Of a DNA stretch of 64,000 nt, positions 33,991 through 46,000 are shown in pieces. Where the stretch lies: the NCBI GenBank assembly GCA_950022295.1, contig OX465596.1, positions 125,716,501-125,780,500 on the forward strand, in the 5' to 3' direction. The position numbers and the translations under genes are program-made. Positions within the stretch are counted from its first letter, which is position 1. Every line of letters begins with the position of its first letter. This DNA is from Bromus sterilis (Eukaryota > Streptophyta > Magnoliopsida > Poales > Poaceae). The notes beneath the pieces were generated by a model. It was given only the letters and a program-made list of their open reading frames with translations. It had not been told where the DNA came from and made no database searches.

Positions 33991-36779
33991 TATTGATACT
34001 TCTGACGTCATCCTTGGTACGCTCCCAGTCAATCATGTTCCTGCCTCCGTTCTTTTCGATCCAGGAGCTTCTCATTCATTCATGTCGGAGAGTTATGCAC
34101 TTCGTCATGAGTTCCCCTTTGAAGAAATGTTTTCTCCAATGATCATTCAAACTCCTGGTTCAAAGTGGCAAACTAATAGAGTAAGCCATGGTAATAAATT
34201 GCAATTGAGGGTTTAGTATTCCTTTCTTCTCTTATAGCCCTCAAGTCTTGAGACATTGATGTCATCTTAGGAATGGATTGGTTATCAAGACAGAATGCTT
34301 TCCTTGATTGTAAAGCCAAGTCAGTTAAACTTACCCATCCTTAAGGCTAGAGCATTGACTACACCTCACCCAGTTCTAGAATCCAGATGCATACTTTGAA
34401 TGTGCTTCCCCTTCCTGACCTTGAAGATATTCCGGTGGTTCGTGACTTCCCGGATGTCTTACCCGAAGAACTGCCAGGAATGTCTCCTGACAGATGTGTA
34501 GAATTCATTGTAGATCTTGCCCGAGAAACCGCCCCAATTTTGAGACGCCCATACAAAATGGCCCCACGTGAGTTAGCTGAGCTTAAAATCCAACTTGAAG
34601 CTTTGTTGGCAAAAGGCTTCATCCGCCCTAGCTCATCGCCATGGGGTTTCCCCGTTCTGTTCGTAACGAAGAAAGATGGAACAGAAAGGATGTGCGTAGA
34701 TTATTGCCCGCTAAATCTAGCGACGATAAAGAACAAGTACCCACTGCCCAGGATCAATAATCTTTATGATCAACTTGCTGGATCCTCTTTCTTTTCCAAG
34801 AAGGATTTGAGATTAGGTTATCATCAAATCAAAATCCGAAACGAGGACATTCCCAAAACGGCTTTCACTACTCGTTATGGTCTTTACGAGTACACCGTCA
34901 TGTCCTTCGGTTTAACCCATGCCCCTGCTACTTTTTCACGCATGATGAACTCGATCATCATGGAGTATTTGGACAAGTTCGTCGTGGTTTACCTCGATGA
35001 CATCCTTATATACTCGAAAAACGAAGAAGAACATGCCGAGCATCTTAGGCCGGTATTGATGAAACTACGAGAGCATCACCTTTATGCCAAGTTCTCCAAG
35101 TGTGAATTTTGGCTACCAGAAGTGACCTACTTAGGCCACGTGATTTCTGTGAAGGGCATTGCTGTCAATCCCGAGAGAGTTCAGGCCGTCCTTGACTGGA
35201 TTCCACCTGAATCGGTTAAGCAAGTTAGAAGTTTTCTTGGCTTAGCAAGCTATTGTCGCCACTTCGTCGAGAACTTTTCTAAAGTTGCAAAGCCTCTGAC
35301 TAAACTCCTCAAGAAATATAATAAATTCAAATGGACTCCCAAGTGCGAGGAAAGATTTCAAGAGCTAAAGAGAAGATAGACTTCTGCACCCGTACTTGCG
35401 CCACCAGACACAAAAAATGATTTCGAGATCTTTTGTGATGCGTCACGGAAAGGGTTAGGATGCATACTTATGCAAGATAGACATGTGGTAGCTTATGCTT
35501 CACGCCAGGAAAGGGTAGAACTATCCTACCCATGATCTTGAACTCGCTGCCGTAGTCCATGCCCTGACAACTTGGCGACATTACCTCCTTGGTAATCGTT
35601 GTGAGATCTATTCCGACCACCAAAGCCTCAAATATATTTTCACCCAGCTAGATCTTAATCTCAGGAAAACACGCTGGATTGAGTTGATAAAAGATTATGA
35701 ATTAGGAATTTCTTACACCCCAGGCAAGGCCAATGTCATGGCTGATGCCCTAAGTCGTAAGTCGTATTGTAACAACGTCATGTTCCAACAATATCAACCA
35801 CTTATTCATGAGGAATTTCGAAAGCTCAACCTCGAGATTGTTCCTCGTGGATCTCTTTTCAACCTGGTGGCGAAACCAACACTTGAGGATAAAATCATAG
35901 TTGCCCAAAGGCGTGCACGAGGTGTTCGCCGGATCAAAGAGAACATTGCTAGCGGAGTTCCTAAATGTTTCTCCACAAATAGCAAAGGAACGGTATTCTT
36001 TGAAAATCGTTTGGTAGTACCTAAGTATAGGGATCTAAGGCAAGTCATCCTCAAAGAAGTCCATGACACACCCCTCACGATTCATCCCGGTAGCACAAAA
36101 ATGTATCGAGATCTACGCCAGAGATTTTTGTGGACTAGGATGAAGAGAAACATTGCTCGATATGTTGCCGAATGTGATGTTTGTCGTTGCGTTAAGGCAG
36201 AACACCAAAGACCTGCTGGCACACTTCAACCTTTGCCTATTCCCGAGTGGAAATGGGACAAATTCGGTATGGACTTCATCACCGGCTTTCCAAAAACCCA
36301 GAAAGGAAATGATGCCATCTTTGTTGTCATTGACCGACTTTCCAAAGTTGCTCACTTCCTTCCTGTTCGCGAGTCTAGAAATGCTAGTCAGTTGGCGGAA
36401 TTGTACGTCTCTGGAATTGTGTCTCTTCACGGTGTTCCTTTGGAAATCAATTCTGATCGTGGTAGCCTTTTCACCTCTATATTCTGGGGAAGATTTCAGA
36501 ATGCTATGGGAACTCATCTCTCCTTTAGTACAGCTTTCCATCCTCAGTCTAGCGGTCAAGTTGAAAGGGTTATTGAAATCTTGGAAGACATGCTCAGAGC
36601 TTGTGTTATCTCATTCGGAAAGAATTGGGAGAAATCTCTTCCATTTGCCGAATTTGCTTATAACAACAGTTTCCAATCTAGTCTGAACATGGATCCTTTT
36701 GAACTCCTCTATGGACGAAGATGTCGAACACCCTTGAACTGGTCAGAAACCGGTGAAAGACAATTCTTTGGACCGGATA
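33991..36779 (+). pseudogene. pol: Element F pol (protease, RT, RNase H, integrase), broken and truncated
   Basis: The protease has DPGASHSF (34058-34066 code DPG) rather than DTG. RT is well preserved: DLRLGYHQ motif A and YLDDILIYSKNEEEH. RNase H and integrase follow, with CDVCRCVKAEHQ, VIDRLSKVAHF, SDRGSLF and GQVERVIE. Lesions: one-base loss near 34197, stops at 34249, 34342 and 34348, stop at 35377-35379, and a deletion of about ten bases with a frameshift near 35506-35518 in RNase H. The frame then stays open to FFGPDM, where G cuts it at 36779. The integrase C-terminus, chromodomain, hairpin, purine tract and 3' LTR should lie right of the window. Confidence 0.88.
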
Positions 36780-37932
36780 TGTCGAGACCCAGGGTTAGCG
36801 TATGTAATTCCGGTCACAATACAATCACATCGAGAGCCGAGAGCCGTACCCACTTGTCTAAGAAGACAAGGCCAAGCACAGATCACTCTCGGTAAGCATC
36901 GAACGTGAGGCGCATCCCATTCAAGCCGGATGATCAACTGAGATGGGTCCTCATCGTCCGCACACAAGTCTAATGATATGGGTGCTGAATTCCATATTCA
37001 TAGACAAGTCGCCTCAACCATGTTATCGATTGAATCATAACCCTTACATAGACTTAATCCAGCCCGATCACTTAGTCGGGATCTCGGGCGGGCTCGATCA
37101 TACAACAAAGTGTGCCACGTGACAGAGTCACGAGCAATCGCATCGCGATGCCCCAAGTTGCGCACATCTAAGGGCCACTTGGTGTATAAAAGACCGCCGA
37201 CAAGAACACAACTAAGCTATTGAACCCCACACTAGGACATGCATGTCATAAACATACACGCATCATACATGTCCAGTGTAAACAGCAGGTAATCACAACA
37301 TGAACTCTACAAACTCATAGTCTTTATAAGTTCTGCTAAACAGAGCAGACATAGCAGTTGTATTACAAGCAGAGATCACATGGATGTGATCCAACATTAC
37401 ATCAAGCATCAACGGAAGCAAATTATGTCTTAGCAAAGTCAAGGTTAACAAATGGCTTAAGAATCCTGAAAGAAAAATACAACGACCCTCCAAAGGGCAC
37501 AGGCTGCTGCCTGGAACTATACGACATTGGTCCACGTCGAGCTCGAGGTAGAGGCCACCATCAGGTTCAGTGGTCTCGTCTCTAAAACATAGAATAAGCA
37601 AACGTGAGTACAAAGTCGTACTCAGCAAGACTTACATAGGAACTATACTACTCATGCACATGTATGAAGGCAAAGGGAGGTGGGGTTTCACTTGCAGAAG
37701 TGCCAGCTTTGACTTGGCTAATCCTGAACTACGAGTACCAGAGAGAGGTAAGAACGTACACGAGTCCAAGTAACAGTCTCCAACCAATACTCCACTATGG
37801 TGCCTTCCTCGACTTCCCCACGAGGAAGCACGCCATAGCACTCACACTTATCTTGGTGTGTTTTAGAAGTATCCAGTTCAAGTTATCTATGATCAAGTAA
37901 AGGTCTCCAAGTAGTCCATAACCGCGGACACG
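36780..37932 (-). repeat. Element G LTR, left part (inverted)
   Basis: It starts TGTCGAGACCCAGGG on the plus strand, the reverse of the LTR end seen in D and F, so G is minus-oriented and this is its 3' LTR terminus. It was inserted into F integrase sequence; the probable left duplication is ggata (36775-36779). It stops at ccgcggacacg, inside the palindrome module, where H was inserted. Confidence 0.85.
37928..37932. repeat. Target-site duplication of element H, left copy (acacg)
   Basis: acacg precedes the H 5' LTR and acatg (52050-52054) follows the H 3' LTR. One C/T difference separates them. Joining the G flanks across H rebuilds the uninterrupted ccgcggac...gctattcgaatag order seen in I. 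Confidence 0.75.
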
Positions 37933-39779
37933 TGTAACACCCTCAGATGCCTGTAACAGTAATCATCATCACTGTTGACTATCACTGTTGGTTAATCACT
38001 GTTATCCCCTGTCCCTAATCAAACTTTGCTTCTGATCCTTTCAAACCATACTGGTTGGTAATCAAAACCCTAATCCCAAGTCATATCCCTCATCATGAAA
38101 CTAAACCCTAGTTGAAACTACTTTAAATGGAAATTAAAACAAAAGAGCTGGAATAAAGTTGTTCCAAAAACCATGAAACTATTTTTGTAAATTGCCTAAA
38201 ATCATTACAATCATGTTGGACCAACTTTGGTAATTTTTGGAGTTGCAGAAAATTCCAAAAAATTCAAACAGTAGGTTAAAACCCCTACTTTGGGCATTTA
38301 ATATTTAAAAGAAATATCTAATGAATTTATTTTGCTGCAAAAATTTTTGTGGCACCTCAGTAATATGTAAACCTAATTTACAATCACCAATAATATTTTA
38401 CAAAAAATTCTAGGGTTAATAAATCAATTACAAAAAAGTAATAGAGTAAACATAAAACAAAACAAATAGGAAAACGCTATCTATCGCCTGTGCAACGGCC
38501 CACCTAGCCCAGGCCCACCCCACCCTTGTCTTCTTCCCCCCAACCACCCCCACCTGCTCCCGTACGGCGGCCGTCGTGGGCACGCCGCTGCCAGGCCGGC
38601 CCCGCCCTTCACCTGCTCCCTGCCGCCGCGGTCGCGATAAGGACGAAGCCCCCGACCTCCTGGACACCCCCGCACCTCCATTCCCCTCCTCCTCCTCTCT
38701 CACGCTTCGGGGAAAGTTTCCCGAGCGCCGCCGTCGCCATGGCAGTGAGCTCACGCGGCCAGTGAGCTCGCGTCGCCACCCCACCGTGTCCAGCGTGTCC
38801 CTCGTCGTCGTCCTCGTCTCCGAGCGCAAGGAATCGAGGCGGGAGCCTCCACCCCGAGCACACGGTCACCTTCCCCAACTCCGCCCGCCGCGACATCGCA
38901 GAGGAAATCCGGCGCCACCACGACGTCTCCGAGCCCGCTGCCAACCCCGACGCGTTCGTGGTGAGCACCCTCACCACCCCCAACCGCCTGATGAGTCCCG
39001 ATAACGCCGTAGCCTTTTTCCCCCTTGAGCTCGCTCCGGCCGCCGTGGTTCGTCGTCGTAGCCGTCCGCCTGGTCCATCCCAGCTCACGCAAATGACACC
39101 CGCGTGCTCCCCATGGACCATAGGGTCGATCCCACCCCGTAGAGAAATCGATTCCCTCGCCTGTACCAAAGTGCCATGGGAGCCCGAGAACCCCCCTCCG
39201 CCATTGTTGAGCTCGAGCTCGTAAGCGTCCACCCCAAGCCACCGCACCGCCACCAAACTCCTCCCCGTGGTCGTCCGCGTCGAATGGTACCCGCCACGCC
39301 CCCTCCCGTGCCCGCTTTTGTTGTCGACCACTTCACCCATGCGACGCCGCCGCCTGACCTCGTCGCCGGCACATTTTCCGGCCACCCCCGACGTCGCCAC
39401 CACCTGGAATCGACGCAGCGTTGTCCTCCCGTTCGAATGCATCAAACCCCGCAACGATTGGTGCCCCCTAGCCCGTTTCCGACGCCCCTCCTGTGGCTGC
39501 CGCCGTGCTGGGCTCGCCGGCGACTCGCCGCCGGCAGCCTCCGACGTGGCACACCTGGGGGCAACCCCTGGGTCACTGTCAGTGGCCCCCTTGGTCCCAG
39601 TTGACTGGGTTGACCAGTCAACCGTGCTGACTGGGCAACTCCAGTCACTGACAGGTGGGTCCCCCTGTAAAATAATTAACTTAATGATTTAGATTAATCC
39701 AATAATTAAAATTGAGTCACTGACATGTGGGTCCAAAGGCATTTTCTAATTTAGTTAAATGATTTATAAATAACAGAGG

Positions 39780-39804
39780 CTGACATGTGGGTCCCACATG
39801 TCAG
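39780..39804. repeat. 25-base inverted repeat in the H 5' LTR
   Basis: Arms CTGACATGTGGG and CCCACATGTCAG separated by a single T. The same palindrome is intact in the 3' LTR at 49402-49426. A half-site, TGACATGTGGGTCC, also occurs about 60 bases upstream. Confidence 0.8.
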
Positions 39805-39812
39805 CACTGTTC

Positions 39813-39848
39813 TGGATAATGTTGTGGATAATGTTCTGGATAATGTTG
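39813..39848 (+). repeat. Three 12-bp tandem units in the H 5' LTR
   Basis: tggataatgttg, tggataatgttc and tggataatgttg in succession. The 3' LTR has the same array at 49435-49470 with one different base. Confidence 0.8.
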
Positions 39849-40044
39849 AATAAATAATAAAAGAAATCCAGAAAAATCATTTAAATTGATTTAAACTTTG
39901 AAATTCAATAACTTTTAAACCGTAAATCGGATTCAAAAACTTTATACATGAAATTTGATCAAAAAAATATCACCAATACGAATACGCTATCCGTATGTCT
40001 ACCGCCCCCCTCTAACACAACGAACATCGAACATCCCCCCTCCG

Positions 40045-40240
40045 GACCGTCTGTCCGATAAATTGTCCGGTACTGTTAAAGTGCCCGGATGAATTTATTC
40101 CGAACACGAAAGTTGTCCGGGATGGTCCAACTAACACGGATACACCAACCTTATGTTTGTCCGGTAACCACGACACCTCCAGCTTGATCCTTCCCCCTCC
40201 GGACACCCTGTCCGGTAATCACCCGGAGCCGGTAGTTCAT
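40045..40240 (+). repeat. TGTCCGG motif cluster in the H 5' LTR
   Basis: TGTCCGG occurs at 40064, 40114, 40158 and 40209 (steps of 50, 44 and 51), with near matches TGTCCGA at 40052 and inverted CCGGACA/CCGGAC copies. The 3' LTR repeats the pattern at 49686, 49736, 49780 and 49831. Confidence 0.7.
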
Positions 40241-41583
40241 CCTCAGATGAATTTCCGTTCCGAGCAATGTGCATTGCACTGCGTTAGCATACCGTTAACA
40301 TTTCATCTGTCATGTCATACTTATGTTTGTATATTATTGATGTGTATTTACTGTTTTCTTCCCCCCTTAATCTCCGGTAGACCCCGCTGCTGTCGTTGAC
40401 TACACCGCTGCTGAGTACGACTACGTCGTCGACGACCCTACTACTACCGTCGAGCTTGCAGGCAAGCAGAGCCATTCTCTTCCCCAGATATCGCCTATCT
40501 TTCCGTACTTTTCTTGCACTAGGCATTGTTACTGCTGCTGCTACGATTACAATCCTATTCAACTGCATAGCCTGATTTTGTCGCCCCTTGATGTGCCTTC
40601 CTTTATCCTATGCTGCCTATTAATATTGTTATGCATTATTCAGCAGTGAGCTCTGCGCATTGTTAGCTAGGATTAGATAGAGGGCCGTGGTCACTCAGGG
40701 GAGTGAACACGGATACAGATATTATAACTGCACAGGTACGGTACAAGGCAGACACCGCCTCAGGCCCCTACCTGGGTTATGCCTAGTCGCCTCAAGTGTG
40801 AGCCATCAAGGAGTTATCCTTGTACTCCACTCGAGGCTGAATTTTTCTGATCGGCGATTGTCCTTCAGGTAAGAAGTCGGACGACCCAACGGTGCCCGCG
40901 AGAGGTATTGCGACGGGACGACAGGGAGGGTACGACCAGTGTACCGGTGTGCTTGGCCCCTGATCGTTGGCCGCGAGAGTTACCAAAACCCCGGAAGTCG
41001 AGCTCCTCCAGGAGCACACGCGAGACAAGGTAAGGAGACGGTTCACCTTGTTGGTAACCGAAGTGACTTGGTGGGACGACGGGGCAGGCACCGATGTACT
41101 GGTGGTCCTGGCTGCTGTCGTTGTCCGCGGGTCGGTTAAGTCGGGGCAACGATAACGGTTGTCACGCAGGTTAATTAAAATGCTAAATGGTTCAGTGAAT
41201 GTCTTGAGTTGGCTATATGCCATGTACGCACTACCTACCCGTGGGAACTACGAGTTATGGGCTCCTCTGCTTCGTAGTGTCGTCCGAGGACTCTTCAGAC
41301 GTCAGCAGTACCGCGGCCTGCGCCGGGAAGTGGTGTTGTCTTATTTGCTCGCGCGGTGGTGTCTTATTTGGATTTGCTTCAACTTCACCGGCCAGCCACG
41401 CACCGTGCAGGAGTACATTCGGGTTGGGGTCCAAGGCCTGTCGTACTTAGGATTTAGACCGGCGGATGACCTCTCTGTTGAGTTTGAAAGATGGGCTATG
41501 AAGTGTCGGATAGCCTCGGTGGAGCATTCCCTAACAAGGTTCCCGCCACCCTGGAGATCCGTGCGTGTAGTGTAACACAAGTG

Positions 41584-41632
41584 CACCCCTGCAGGGAAGA
41601 TTAATCTATTCGAATAGCCGTGTCCACGGTAA
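41584..41632 (+). promoter_or_regulatory. LTR palindrome module, element H 5' copy
   Basis: cccctgcaggg (41586-41596), ctattcgaatag (41606-41617) and ccgtgtccacggt (41618-41630). The surrounding LTR sequence is otherwise quite different from that of D, F, G and I. Confidence 0.75.
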
Positions 41633-42412
41633 CAGGACGCTTTATGCTGAAGCTGGATCTTACCACTAGAAACTATTATTAAACTGTATGGTTCCGGGTT
41701 CTCTTCCTCGCGGGGATGTCGAGGAGGTGAACTCGGAGGCATTGCTAATTATTACAACTTATTATTATACAATGCTGCAGCAACTTCTGCTGCATTGTTA
41801 CTTTATGCTTTGTATAAACTGTTGGCTGATTCTTACCTTATGCTGCAAGACATCGTCGGAAGATGCTAGTCTTCGTTAGGCCTAGTTTCTTACCCTTGAT
41901 CTGAATTTCTGTCTTCAGTCCACTATATACAGCCTCTTCATTCTGTTGATACCATGCATAATGCTAGTAGCGGACGTAAGACTCGCGGGTATACTAGATA
42001 CTCACCTACTTTATTTCCTTTACTGTTTTGCCTGATCGGCCGCTGCAGCCGACGTTGGAGCCCAGGAGCAGGAGTACCCCGGAGGCGCCTACTACGACGT
42101 CGAGTTCCCCGTTGACCAGGAGTAGTTCTGTGGATCCCAGGCAGGAGGCCTCGCCTTTTCGTTCTGTATCTCTAATGTGATTTGTGCTAGCCTTCTTAAG
42201 GCAAAACTTGACTAACTATGTCTGTACTCAGATATTATGGCTTGTATGACTTATATATTCGGGTCCGCGTGACCCCCTCCATTGTAATATATATGTTTAT
42301 CCTTTTGTGTTTAGTGTTGTGCTGTGATATTATCACCGTGGCACCCTAATCTCGGCCGTGTACCCTGTGTGTATGATTACTGTACACGGTCTGATTTTGG
42401 GGGCGTCACAAG

Positions 42413-42426
42413 TTGGTATCAGAGCC
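42413..42426 (+). other. Element H primer binding site (initiator tRNA-Met)
   Basis: TTGGTATCAGAGCC starts three bases past the LTR end (42410). Confidence 0.92.
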
Positions 42427-43064
42427 GACTGCCTGTAGGAAGCCACCCCACCACTACCTAGTCGAAGTTGATTCTAGACTTTGAAAAACTATTTTGCTAA
42501 CTTAATATTTGGCTTACGGGCCCACATCGATGTCACTACGTGTGATATCTATGATATTAGGATCCTTTTCTCCTTATCTATGCTCTGGGAATCTGCTCTC
42601 TTATCCTTGCTGGTAAGTTTTACAAAAGCTGACATTAGGATCACGTTCTCTTGATTCCACCCGGCGTTTTTGGTGCTTCCCCCATTGATTGAGTCGTGTT
42701 GCAGGCGTCGTACGCCAGATCCCAGACCGCGGATCCCATTCTCATTCTGGGCAGGCCGCGCGTTCTCTGCCATCAACTCCTATGGCCAACAGTTTTCTTG
42801 CGGCGTGATTGACATAGTGGAATCTATGTCGCGTCGTGTAATCCTTACCGCGGTCTGCGCGCCGCCTAGAGAGTCCTTTTTCCTTAATTTCTACGACGTT
42901 ACGCTGCCCGATTTTCGATTGATTCTGTGTGCGCATGTGTATGTCTTATATGACTACTCCTTTATATATCTGCGCCTCCTTTACGTTGTCGTTTTACTTC
43001 AGGCTTGATTCCGGTATCTCATTAAATTTTCATCTCTGAAATACCCCTGTTAAATTATAGCAGG
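42427..43064 (+). other. Element H leader between PBS and gag
   Basis: Untranslated leader of 638 bases with only short accidental frames. It ends aattatagcagg before the gag ATG, an acceptor-like context comparable with those of F and I. Confidence 0.5.
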
Positions 43065-46000
43065 ATGGCTGGTCGTGGTGGTCGTGGTCGTGGTCGTGCT
43101 GCCAACGACCCACCTCCGCCGCCGGACTACATGGCCGCGATGATGCAGCAGTTCGAGATGAACCGTCAGTTCATGCAGAATGTCATGGCTCAGTTCCCCC
43201 AGCCGAATCAGAATGGGCACCACCATCAGCATGCCACCGTGACTCTGCACGACTTCACCCGCCTCAACCCCACTATGTTCCGCAACACTGTTCAGCCGCT
43301 GGATGCTGATGACTGGCTTCGCGACATCACTCACGAGCTGGAGTCTGCTAATGTCGATCCAGCCGACTATGTGAACTTTGCGTCTTATCATCTGAAAGGC
43401 GCCGCTGCTCAGTGGTGGAGCACCCACAAGCGTTCCCTGCTAGTTGAAGAAGTCATCACTTGGGATGAATTTCAGTCTGCCTTCCGCGCCCGCTACATTC
43501 CTTAGGGGATCATGGATCGTAAGGCGGAAGAATTCCGTAACCTCACTCAGGGCGATATGACTGTTGAAGCCTATCAGCGCGAGTTCCTCAACCTCTCTCG
43601 CTATGCGGAAGGAGAGATCACCACTGATGCTCGCAGACAGCAGAAGTTCCGTCGTGGTCTCAACCCAGAACTCAGGCTCGCTCTCGACGTTCATGATTTC
43701 ACCAACTTCGCCACCATGGTGAACAAGGCTATCACCGTCGAGACTGCCCAGATGGAGCACAAGAACTCTCTGAAGCGTTACCGTGACGTTGGCTCATCTT
43801 CGGGCGCAACGCAGAAGCGTCGTATCTGGCTCCCTACCAGTGTGACTCATTCAGCTGTCCCTGCTCCACGGCCGTCTTATGCAGCACCCCGTCTGCCTCC
43901 ACCACCGCAGATGCCAAGAGCTCTGCCTGCACCACCCAATGCACCACCCCTTTGTCCTCAGGATGGATTATGCTTCACGTGCCGCCAACCTGGGCATTTT
44001 TCCAGGGAGTGCCCCCAGAAACAGAAGCAACTGGTAGTTCACCCCGCTGGCCGTGGAAATGGTCGTGGCAACAACAGGACCCCCAACTATAATACTGGGT
44101 CTGCTGCTTATGCTCGTGGACATGCCAACAATGTCAATGTTGAAGAAGCTCAGCAACAACCCGCTACCGTGATGGGTACCCTTCTCGTTAATTCCGTACA
44201 TGCTACTGTTTTATTTGATACAGGAGCATCGCATTCATTCATGTCGGAAGCATTTGCATTGTCGCATAACTTCGCATTGGAAAAGATGAACCCACCGATG
44301 GTTGTCCGCACCCCGATAGGCCAATGCCGAACCACCAAGATCGTGCCCGAAACCATCGTTGAAATTGAAGGAGTTGAATTCCATGCTTCCCCCATAATCC
44401 TCATGTCTTCCACCATAGACCTAATTCTCGGAATGGACTGGTTGAAATTCCACGATGCCGCACTTTATTGTGGCACCAAGTCGGTCCAACTTTTTCACCC
44501 CTCCGGTGGGATTGTTAACCACACCGCCCGAGTTACCCGTAATGCTGAAACACAGATCCTTATGATGAATGCTTTGAATGTCTCACCTTTGGAAGGCATC
44601 GAGAACGTTCCGGTCGTTCGCGATTTTCCCGACGTCTTCCCAGAAGAACTGCCGGGAATACCCCCGATCAGAGAAGTTGAATTCGTCATCGACTTGAAGC
44701 CAGGCACTGTCCCGATTGCCAAGCGTCCTTACAAGATGCCGCCACATGAACTCCTTGAACTTAAGGAGGAAATCGACAAGGCACTTCGGAAAGGATTCAT
44801 TCGCCCCAGTTCCTCAGCTTGGGGAGCACCTTCGCTCTTTGTCAAGAAGAGCGATGGGACAAACCGATTGGTCCAAGATTATCGGCCCATTAACCAAGCC
44901 ACCATCCAGAACAAATACCCACTTCCCCGGATCAATGATCTGTATGATCAACTTGCCGGATCCAAGGTGTTTTCTAAACTCAACTTGAGGTTGGGTTATC
45001 ACCAAATCCGAGTCCGTGATGAGGACATTCCGAAGACTGCCTTCATTACTCGCTATGGTTCATACGAGTACACCGTCATGTCCTTTGGCTTGACCAATGC
45101 TCCAGCCACCTTCTCCAGATTGATGAATTATATTTTCATGGAGTACCTCGACCAGTTCGTCGTGGTTTATCTGGATGATATATTGATATATTCCAAGAAT
45201 GAAGAAGAACATGCTGAACATCTTCGTCTTATACTAGAGAAGCTTCGAGAACACAAACTCTACGCTAAGTTTTCTAAGTGTGAGTTCTGGCTTCCCGAAG
45301 TAACCTACCTTGGACATGTGATTTCCAAGGATGGCATTGCCGTCACCCCCGAACGTATCCAGGCTATTCTTGACTGGACTCCTCCCAAGACCGTCAAGCA
45401 ACTCCGCAGTTTCCTCGGACTCGCTAGCTATTGCCGCCGTTTCGTCGAGAATTTCTCCATGATTGCCAGGCCTCTGACTAATCTGCTTCACAAAGGCGTC
45501 AACTTTGAGTGGACAGATAAATGTCAGGAAAGTTTTCAAGCACTCAAGGACAAGCTAACTTCTCCCCCGGTGCTCGCTCCCCCTGATACTCAGAAGGACT
45601 TCGTGATATATTGCGACGCGTCACGTCAAGGATTAGGCTGTGTCCTATTGCAAGAGCGCAAGGTGATTGCTTATGGCTCTCGTCAGTTGCGTGCTCACGA
45701 AGACAAATACCCAACACATGATCTCGAATTGGCAGCAGTAATTTATGCATCGAAGCTGTGGCGACATTACCTCGTCGGTAATCGTTGCGAGGTCTACACC
45801 GACCACCAAAGTATGAAGTACCTGTTTACTCAGCCAGACCTGAATCTTCGTCAACAACGATGGCTCGAGACAATAGCCGACTTTAACATGGATATTTCGT
45901 ATACCCCGGGCAAGGCTAATGTGATGGCCGATGCCTTGAGCCGCAAAGCTTACTGTTCTGAACTTGAGGTTCAGGTGCAGCAACCACTCCTGTATGAAGA

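Larger units (their letters stand above)
28431..36779 (+). mobile_element. Element F: Tekay-like Gypsy retrotransposon, 3' end displaced by element G
   Basis: It has a 3.97-kb 5' LTR, PBS, leader, gag and pol, and stops abruptly within the integrase C-terminal region at 36779, where G inserts. Its LTR belongs to the same family as those of D, G and I, and its protein closely matches I. Its coding region is interrupted several times. Confidence 0.88.
37933..42410 (+). repeat. Element H 5' LTR (4.48 kb)
   Basis: From TGTAACACCCTCAG to GGGGGCGTCACA. It contains a GC-rich leader (about 38480-39600) with a donor-like gtggtgagcacc near 38958, a 25-base near-perfect palindrome (39780-39804), three 12-bp tandem units (39813-39848), a TGTCCGG cluster (40045-40240) and the palindrome module (41584-41632). 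The overlapping two-strand frames at 38430-39600 are GC-composition artefacts. Confidence 0.92.

Noticed and set aside
38428..39692. Frames of 140-280 codons in the H 5' LTR (and 48051-49226 in the 3' LTR)
   Set aside because: These are conserved between the two LTRs only because the LTRs are duplicates. There is no domain, competing frames lie on both strands, and the composition is GC-driven.
41159..41575. 138-codon frame in the H 5' LTR
   Set aside because: The 3' LTR copy (50797-51033) is stopped early by one substitution, and no family resemblance is seen. It is most likely a chance frame in U5.
43503..43511. Programmed stop-codon readthrough at the H UAG
   Set aside because: It lies inside the gag core, not at a gag/pol boundary, and the related elements have a sense codon there. 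It is kept only as a low-interest alternative.
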